A model generated the notes under the pieces. That model saw only the letters and a program-made list of their open reading frames with translations. It was not told where the DNA came from and did not search any database. Source: Saprospirales bacterium (GTDB taxonomy: Bacteria; Bacteroidota; Bacteroidia; Chitinophagales; Saprospiraceae). From it: a DNA stretch of 64,000 bases. A program made the position numbers and the translations under genes. Location of the stretch: the NCBI GenBank assembly GCA_002698985.1, contig PAAY01000041.1, forward strand, positions 62,001 to 126,000, written 5' to 3'. How positions within the stretch are numbered: the first letter of the stretch is position 1; each line of letters starts with the position of its first letter. Below, piece by piece: positions 59,130 to 64,000 of the stretch.

Positions 59130-59777
59130 TCAAAGCCTTGCAATCACCGTCTTGTTGCCTTTCACTTTTTGGCCCAGTTCCACTTCGATTTTGGCGTCGA
59201 GGGGGAGGAAGAGGTCCACACGGGAGCCGAATTTGATGAAGCCCATATCGGTGCCTTGTTGCACACGGTCACCTTCGTTGAGGTAGTTGACGATGCGCTT
59301 GGCCAGGGCACCGGCTATCTGGCGGAGCATGATCTCGTCTTCGCCGTTGTCAATCACCACGGTGGTGCGCTCGTTTTCGGTGCTGGACTTTGGGTGCCAG
59401 GCCACCAGGTATTTACCGGGATGGTAGCGGAAGTAGTTCACCGTGCCGCTGATGGGGTTGCGGTTGACGTGAACGTTGGTAGGAGACATGAAAATGGAAA
59501 CCTGCTTGCGCTTGTCGCCGAAGTATTCGGGCTCGTGGGTTTCTTCGATGACCACCACTTTTCCGTCGGCCGGGGCGTACACCAACCGATCATCGGCCAC
59601 TTTGATGACCCGGCGTGGGTTGCGAAAAAACTGCAACACCATGAAAAACAAGATGGCAGAAACCACCATCACGGGGGTCATCACCTCTGGAGCCACCCAA
59701 CGTAGCGAGAGGTTTACAACCGCCAGAAACAGCGCAAGTGTCAACAGAATGCTATGTCCTTCCTTATGAATTGTCAT
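59130..59777 (-). CDS. psd: Phosphatidylserine decarboxylase (pyruvoyl-dependent)
   Basis: 215 residues, the short single-domain type. Two N-terminal TM segments (~8-25, ~32-50, including MVVSAILFFMVLQFFRNPRR), DGKVVVIEETHEPEYFGDKRKQVSIFMSPTNVHVNRNPISG (~70-110), YLVAWHPKSSTENERTTVVI, and the self-cleavage site near IKFGSRVDLFLP (residue ~182), where Gly-Ser is cut to give the alpha chain with its pyruvoyl Ser. It makes phosphatidylethanolamine from phosphatidylserine. A candidate promoter (59801-59833) precedes it. Pss is not in the window. Confidence 0.92.
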   Translation of the reverse strand: MTIHKEGHSILLTLALFLAVVNLSLRWVAPEVMTPVMVVSAILFFMVLQFFRNPRRVIKVADDRLVYAPADGKVVVIEETHEPEYFGDKRKQVSIFMSPTNVHVNRNPISGTVNYFRYHPGKYLVAWHPKSSTENERTTVVIDNGEDEIMLRQIAGALAKRIVNYLNEGDRVQQGTDMGFIKFGSRVDLFLPLDAKIEVELGQKVKGNKTVIARL

Positions 59778-59800
59778 CGTCGAAATCTTTTAACGGCCTG

Positions 59801-59833
59801 CAAAAATAACAACTGATTCAATAGTTATTCCAA
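59801..59833 (-). promoter_or_regulatory. Candidate psd promoter
   Basis: Minus strand: TTG (59833-59831), 22-base spacer, TATTTTTG (59808-59801). It overlaps the 3' end of the upstream lipoprotein gene. Confidence 0.4.
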
Positions 59834-60649
59834 CCGGAAAACTTTTATGCCTTCATCGTCGAGCACGAACAGCCTGTCGGAAACAATTCTGACCTGCTTT
59901 GGGTTGTGTAGCCCTTCGGGCAATTGCAGGTTTCTGCCTGTGAGCGATTTCAGGTTGAACGACTTCAACTTCCCTTTCTCCAGAAAGTAAAGCTCATCGC
60001 CCAACACCTGGCAATCGGAGATGCCTTTCAGCTCCAGCGTTTTGACATACCTGCCAAACACATCGAAGAGCAGCACGCCCTCATTGGGGTCGCAAAGAAA
60101 AACGGTCTGGTTCCGCTCGAAAATCCGGACCGGCTTGATGCTACGGCCAAGCTCCAGGCTGAGGTCCGTGCTTTCAAAAAGCACCTGACCATCCTGCTCA
60201 ATTTTTTTCAACTGAAAAGTGGTGGCATCGTAGGCCCAGAGGCGGTTGTCGCTGGCCATGCCCACCGCCGACACCTGCAAAAGTCCTGCCCTGAACAGGT
60301 TGAACTGCCCGGCGGCACTCAGCGTGCGGTCCAACAGGAGCACATTCTGGTAATCCGGAAAGAACAGCATGATGAGCAACGGATTGCTGGCGTCGATGCT
60401 GGCGATGCTTCCCAGGGTGCTGTTGGGGTAGGTGAATTGCTGCTGCCCGTCGGGCGTGTACTTCACCACCTCGTTTTGCGAAGAAAGCACATACAGGTTT
60501 TGCAGGTTGTCCACGGCAAACAGCTTGTGTTTGCCCGGCAGGGTAAAGAGGGGCTCCTGCGGCGGAGTGCTTTGCAGCATGCTTTGTGCCCCGCCGGAGC
60601 AGGCCAGCAGGCAGCACAGGCTAATTGCCAAAGACCCTTGCATCAGCAT
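59825..60649 (-). CDS. Beta-propeller-like lipoprotein of unknown function
   Basis: 274 residues from ATG 60649 (MLMQGSLAISLCCLLACSGG), lipobox LLAC; the frame extends further into lpxH but those starts make no sense for a signal peptide. The mature part reads as repeated six-bladed-type strands: HKLFAVDNLQNLYVLSSQNEVVKYTPDGQQQFTYP, LLLDRTLSAAGQFNLFRAGLLQVSAVGMASDNRLWAYDATTFQLKKIEQDG, EGVLLFDVFGRYVKTLELKGISDCQVLGDELYFLEKG and LFVLDDEGIKVFRL. NHL/6-bladed propeller of unknown ligand. It overlaps lpxH slightly, so it is probably translationally coupled to it. Confidence 0.8.
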   Translation of the reverse strand: MLMQGSLAISLCCLLACSGGAQSMLQSTPPQEPLFTLPGKHKLFAVDNLQNLYVLSSQNEVVKYTPDGQQQFTYPNSTLGSIASIDASNPLLIMLFFPDYQNVLLLDRTLSAAGQFNLFRAGLLQVSAVGMASDNRLWAYDATTFQLKKIEQDGQVLFESTDLSLELGRSIKPVRIFERNQTVFLCDPNEGVLLFDVFGRYVKTLELKGISDCQVLGDELYFLEKGKLKSFNLKSLTGRNLQLPEGLHNPKQVRIVSDRLFVLDDEGIKVFRLE

Positions 60650-61388
60650 TTTCAAAAAATTGGACTTGTAGATCTTTGCCATCAAAAACTGCATAAGAGT
60701 TGTAAACCAGCCAGTCGCCGAGATTGATGTAACGGCTGTGGCCGTTTTTCAGTGTGTAATCGATGGGCAGGTGCCGGTGGCCAAAAACGAAGTAGTCCAC
60801 CTCGCTGCGGCTTATTTCATCTTCGCAAAACTGCACCAGCCGTTCTTTTTCCGGCCCCAAAAAGCGCACTTCGGAGGGGTTGCTCATCCGGCTGGTTCCC
60901 GAAAAGTAGTTCATCATGCGGATGCCCGTGTTGGGGTGCAGCCTGGCAAAGAGCCATTGGCAAAAAGGATTGCTGAACACCGCTTTGATGAATTTGTAGC
61001 CGTGGTCTCCCGGACCCAGACCATCTCCATGGCCAATGAAGAATTTCTTGCCGCCAATCTCCCGGCGGATGGGTTCACGGTACACCGGAATGCCCAATTC
61101 TTCCTCCAGGTAGCGAAACATCCACATGTCGTGGTTGCCGGTGAAGAAGTAAATGGGAAGGCCGCCGTCACTCAGCTCGGCCAGCTTCCCCAACAACCTG
61201 ATGAAGCCCCGGGGCACCACCTTGCTGTACTCGAACCAGTAATCGAACACATCCCCGACGAGGTACAGGCTTTCGGCCTCCGGCGCTATGCCGTCCAGCC
61301 AGCGCACGATCAGCCGTTCCCGCTCTTTGCTGGACAAACGCCCCTCCGTGCCGAGGTGGAAGTCGGAGGCAAAAAAGGTTTTCTTCAT
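60621..61388 (-). CDS. lpxH: UDP-2,3-diacylglucosamine pyrophosphatase
   Basis: 255 residues. Calcineurin-like metallophosphoesterase of lipid A synthesis (UDP-diacylglucosamine to lipid X plus UMP). Metal motifs: ASDFHLGTEGRL (D-x-H, residue ~7), LVGDVFDYWFEYSKVVPRG (GD..D, ~45), FFTGNHDMWMFRYLEEELGIPVYREP (GNHD, ~78), FIGHGDGLGPGDHGYKFI (GHGD, ~115) and VFGHRHLPIDYTL (GHxH, ~200). This confirms an LPS-bearing outer membrane. It lies upstream of the propeller lipoprotein on the same strand. Confidence 0.94.
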   Translation of the reverse strand: MKKTFFASDFHLGTEGRLSSKERERLIVRWLDGIAPEAESLYLVGDVFDYWFEYSKVVPRGFIRLLGKLAELSDGGLPIYFFTGNHDMWMFRYLEEELGIPVYREPIRREIGGKKFFIGHGDGLGPGDHGYKFIKAVFSNPFCQWLFARLHPNTGIRMMNYFSGTSRMSNPSEVRFLGPEKERLVQFCEDEISRSEVDYFVFGHRHLPIDYTLKNGHSRYINLGDWLVYNSYAVFDGKDLQVQFFENADARVFGN

Positions 61389-61431
61389 CGTCAGAAATTA
61401 ATGGTCATCCGGGGAATTGTACGAAGCGCCG

Positions 61432-61953
61432 TCAGGGAAGTTTATCCATCACCGTTCCGCAATTCTTGCAGGTGCGGTTTTCTTCGGAACTCATGAAGTC
61501 TTCGATGGCTGCTTTGATCTGCGTGCCGATGTCTTTGAGCTCAAAGCCGGCTTCGTAGATCTTCTCGTGGCAGTTTTCGCAGAACCACATCAACTTGTCC
61601 ACCTCTCCCGGCTTGCGGTAGCGCTCGATGACCAGGCCCACCGTGTCGGCCGGGCGCTGGGGTGAGTGCGGAATGCGGGGTGGCAGCAGGAACATCTCCC
61701 CCTCCTTGATGTGAATGTCTTCGGGGGTTCCGTCTTCGTTGATAATCTTCACGGTGATATCCCCTTTCAGTTGGTAAAAGAGCTCCTCACCGTCTTCCCA
61801 GTGGTAATCCTTCCGGCCGTTGGGGCCGCCTACCACCATCACGATGTAATCGTCGTTGTCGAGGTAGATCTGTTTGTTGCCCACCGGTGGGCGAAGCAGG
61901 TCACGGTTTTCTTCCACCCACTTCATCAGGTTGAATGGTTTGGCTATGGACAT
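61432..61953 (-). CDS. nbaC: 3-hydroxyanthranilate 3,4-dioxygenase
   Basis: 173 residues from ATG 61953 (MSIAKPFNLMKWVEENRDLL). A cupin: DDYIVMVVGGPNGRKDYHWEDGEELFYQLKGD (His and Glu iron ligands, residue ~45-60), EGEMFLLPPRIPHSPQRPADTVGLVIERYR (second His, ~95) and a C-terminal rubredoxin-like site CENCHEKIY ... CKNCGTVMDKLP (two CxxC, ~123 and ~162), present in bacterial HAAOs. It opens the ring of 3-hydroxyanthranilate on the kynurenine route to quinolinate and NAD. Other kyn genes are not in the window. Predicted cytoplasmic. Confidence 0.95.
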   Translation of the reverse strand: MSIAKPFNLMKWVEENRDLLRPPVGNKQIYLDNDDYIVMVVGGPNGRKDYHWEDGEELFYQLKGDITVKIINEDGTPEDIHIKEGEMFLLPPRIPHSPQRPADTVGLVIERYRKPGEVDKLMWFCENCHEKIYEAGFELKDIGTQIKAAIEDFMSSEENRTCKNCGTVMDKLP

Positions 61954-62008
61954 ATCGCTGGTTGTTTTTGATTGATGTTTTTTTTTGAGGTTTTTGTATG
62001 GGGTTTTT

Positions 62009-62041
62009 ACGACTGACAGCACTCCAAGTGCTGTCAGTCGT
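62009..62041. repeat. Perfect 14-bp palindrome between HAAO and the endonuclease gene
   Basis: ACGACTGACAGCAC pairs exactly with GTGCTGTCAGTCGT around TCCAA. TTTTT is found on both sides at a distance. It may be a terminator for the endonuclease transcript or an operator for HAAO. Confidence 0.68.
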
Positions 62042-62140
62042 TGAGTTTTTGAAGGTTTTTATGCCGAGGCACGATTCCTCATCCCTCATCCCTCATCCCT
62101 CTTTTGGCGAAGGTAATCAATGTGTCGGACTACTCTGGCC

Positions 62141-63244
62141 TCAACGGGGCAACAGCAGCATTTTGCCGAAGGAAAAGAAAACGCCCTCCGGAGTTTCGAG
62201 CCGCAGCTGGTAAAAGAACGGACCAGCCGGAAGGCCGGCGGGTCTTTGCCATTTGAGCTCATGGCTTCCTTCGGAGAACTTTTCGTCGCAAACATAGGTC
62301 ACGGTCCGGCCCAGTGCATCCACCAGGGTCAGTTGCACCTGCCCGGCGGCTGGCTGCTGCCAGGTGAAGGTCGTCTCCTCCCCCACCGGGTTCGGGAAGT
62401 TGCGCAGCGAAGTAAGCAGCCTTTCTTTTTCAGTGCTGGCAACCGTACAGGTCTGCCCGAAATCGCTGCAATAGGTCCGCTCCGGCAAGGTGCAATCGAG
62501 CACAAATGGATTGGGCTTTCCCGACTGGTAAGGGGCTATGGCCCAAGTGCGGTTCCATTCTTTAGCGTCCACAGGGTCCTGAAAATGCCAGGCGCAAAGG
62601 GTCTGGCGCTGCACCTCAAAAAAAGTGGGGTCGGCCTGATCGGCCTGGTCGCGGTACATGGTATAGAAGTACATCATGCTGCGGGCCACGTTGCCTTTGT
62701 GGTCTTCACGGGGCTCGAAGCGCCCGGCCACCCACTCGCTGTAAGCGTCGATGTTTGCCGAAGGAATGCTGTTCATCTCCTGGTCGAGGTAGTACCAGCG
62801 CTCCGTCACCGCATCCGGGATGTCGGCAAAGGGAAAGCTGCCCCTATCGGCATTCACATCGATGCGTGTTGGGTACAGGTGGTGCATATCGCCTTCGGCA
62901 AGGCCGGTGGCTCCCATGCTCTTGGGCCAGGTGTGTTCGGTGTTGAGGCCGTCGGGGCCACCGTTCATGTAGGCTGCCTGGGTGGGATCTTCAGCAGGGT
63001 CCAGCCAGATGGTGAAGCCCGTGTAAACGCAAGTCAGGCTGTCGTTGTGCTTATCTATTTTCCCGAAGAGGGTATCCCTTGCCATCGCCTGCGGCAACAG
63101 GGTTGGGGCTTTGTAGCCTGCCACCAGGCTGTCCACCAGTTCCTGACCGCTCAGCCCGGGATAAACCGGCTGGTGAAATTGCGCCGATGCTACCAGGTTG
63201 GCGCAGCCGAGGAGCAGGATCAGGAGGTGCTTTTTGGTTTGCAT
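62141..63244 (-). CDS. Secreted endonuclease I with T9SS type-A sorting domain
   Basis: 367 residues. Signal peptide (MQTKKHLLILLLGCANLVASAQ). Endonuclease I core: LTCVYTGFTIWLDPAEDPTQAAYMNGGPDGLNTEHTWPKSMGATGLAEGDMHHLYPTRIDVNADRGSFPF (residue ~70-135; the NTEHTWP and DMHHLYPT motifs with the catalytic His pair), RFEPREDHKGNVARSMMYFYTMY (~195), and the conserved W..DPVDAKEWNR. The C-terminal sorting domain runs from LRNFPNPVGEETTFTW to KMLLLPR. It degrades extracellular DNA, a nutrient or phosphate scavenger, or a defence role on the surface. Confidence 0.93.
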   Translation of the reverse strand: MQTKKHLLILLLGCANLVASAQFHQPVYPGLSGQELVDSLVAGYKAPTLLPQAMARDTLFGKIDKHNDSLTCVYTGFTIWLDPAEDPTQAAYMNGGPDGLNTEHTWPKSMGATGLAEGDMHHLYPTRIDVNADRGSFPFADIPDAVTERWYYLDQEMNSIPSANIDAYSEWVAGRFEPREDHKGNVARSMMYFYTMYRDQADQADPTFFEVQRQTLCAWHFQDPVDAKEWNRTWAIAPYQSGKPNPFVLDCTLPERTYCSDFGQTCTVASTEKERLLTSLRNFPNPVGEETTFTWQQPAAGQVQLTLVDALGRTVTYVCDEKFSEGSHELKWQRPAGLPAGPFFYQLRLETPEGVFFSFGKMLLLPR

Positions 63245-63544
63245 TGTTGAGGGTTTTTGATTGGTCTTTTGTCGGTTGTTGAGAGAGGTTTAGAGAGGTT
63301 TAGAGAGGTTGCGCCCGAGGGCATCTAAACCTGGAACCGTCTGCCGCCCTGTCTACCGCCAGGCCGACTGGCTGTCTGGGATTATATAGGATTATGCGTC
63401 TCCGTTCTTCCCTCGAAAGCTTTCGGGGCTCGATTCCTCATTAAAAGAAGGCAAATGTAAAAAAGGAATCCGCTGCACAGCGATTGAACCGTGACAGTGG
63501 CAGCTTGTTGACAATCCATTCAAACAACATTCAAAATCCGACCT
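63245..63544. repeat. 300-bp intergenic region with module C and module D fragments
   Basis: 63279-63330 is module C (AGAGAGGTTTAGAGAGG), 63331-63375 a hairpin-rich CTGTCTACCGCCAGGC stretch and 63376-63400 a GGATTATATAGGATTATG module-D fragment. No gene recognised. Confidence 0.65.
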
Positions 63545-64000
63545 ATGATTACCAGACCCGACACCAGCGAATACGCTCCGTATTACCACACCTACATTTC
63601 CAAAGTGCCTGGCGACGATCTGTTGCAGGCACTGGAACAATCCATGAACGAAACCCTGTCGTTTTTCAGGGCCATCCCCTCCGGTAAATGGGAACACCGC
63701 TACGCCCCTGACAAATGGACCATCAAAGAGGTGCTCCAACACCTGATCGACGGGGAGCGGGTCTTTGCCTACCGTGCACTGGCCATTGCCAGAGGCGACA
63801 AAACCTCCCTGCCCGGATTTGATGAAAATGAATATGCTGCCAATGGAAATGCCAACCAACTGAACCCTGAAGCTCTCCTGGCAGAATATGAATCTGTGCG
63901 GAAAGCTACCCTCAGCCTTTTCAGGAACATGAGTGAGGATGCATCAAGAATCATCGGCACCGCCAACAACAATCCGACTTCAGCCCGGGCCCTTGGATTC
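63545..64000 (+). CDS. DinB-family protein, N-terminal part (cut by window edge)
   Basis: 152 codons from ATG 63545, open at the window edge. MITRPDTSEYAPYYHTYISKVPGDDLLQALEQSMNETLSFFRAIPSGKWEHRYAPDKWTIKEVLQHLIDGERVFAYRALAIARGD. DinB four-helix bundle: a first helix with the metal His absent from view, WTIKEVLQHLIDGERVFAYRAL (helix 2 with His and the GE..F motif, residue ~60), then GNANQLNPEALLAEYESVRKATLSLFRNMSED. A metal-dependent thiol- or bacillithiol-transferase-like fold; substrate unknown. Single rightward gene at the edge. Confidence 0.85.
   Translation, partial: MITRPDTSEYAPYYHTYISKVPGDDLLQALEQSMNETLSFFRAIPSGKWEHRYAPDKWTIKEVLQHLIDGERVFAYRALAIARGDKTSLPGFDENEYAANGNANQLNPEALLAEYESVRKATLSLFRNMSEDASRIIGTANNNPTSARALGF

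Overview
The window is a chromosomal stretch of a Bacteroidota bacterium, probably a Saprospiria-like lineage (the phylum is well supported, the class is inference). Evidence for the phylum: type IX secretion (T9SS) sorting domains of both the type-A and the gliding-motility-associated kind; Bacteroidota-restricted families (DUF4837, DUF4175, DUF6660, the DUF4129/DUF4350 pair); promoters of the TTG-N~19-TAnnTTTG type instead of sigma70 boxes; a general lack of Shine-Dalgarno sequences; and 3-hydroxyanthranilate dioxygenase. Most of it is ordinary core genome with surface and secreted proteins between; no rRNA, tRNA, CRISPR array, phage or transposase was seen.

Layout. 1-1.7 kb: 5' part of a CzcA/CusA metal-efflux pump with its DUF6660 companion. 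1.9-9.8 kb: secreted CocE-type hydrolase, NTF2-like protein, lipoprotein, and a 1422-residue HYR/MopE-type T9SS cargo protein. 10-13.5 kb: rplM-rpsI-rpsB-tsf-pyrH with a textbook promoter and two strong terminators. 13.5-20.4 kb: comF, a DegP/HtrA protease, an HD protein, DUF4837 lipoprotein, a DUF3299-like protein, and the DUF4350/DUF4129 pair. 20.4-25.3 kb: NAD-dependent molybdenum formate dehydrogenase (FdhA plus a NuoE-NuoF fusion) with a UPF0175 gene between the subunits. 25.8-32 kb: CotH-like secreted protein, MazG plus a TrpF-like barrel lacking the catalytic Cys, an alkyltransferase-like protein, and a giant DUF4175 coiled-coil membrane protein. 32.4-47.5 kb: alpha-oxoamine synthase (serine palmitoyltransferase-like), two LamG paralogues around ybaB, PPOX-family protein, DUF3137, an SDR with a degraded active site, coiled-coil and TPR membrane proteins, WG-repeat protein, S9 peptidase, cystathionine gamma-synthase, HU. 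47.6-56.5 kb: an oppABC-type peptide transporter whose oppC 3' end is duplicated around an apparently AT-richer two-gene island. 56.8-64 kb: TIGR01777 oxidoreductase, Bat-type VWA protein, Psd, LpxH, HAAO, a secreted endonuclease I and a partial DinB protein.

The most unusual signal is not a gene. Intergenic DNA is built from a small vocabulary of short low-complexity modules, named A-D and G here, repeated at many loci in both orientations and often beginning inside the last codons of a gene, so that the module itself supplies the stop codon (seen directly for at least seven genes). A composite of these modules occurs as inverted copies at about 53.2 and 58.8 kb. A second structural oddity is the direct repeat at 47958-48246 and 51679-51935, which carries a truncated copy of oppC and encloses the two-gene island.
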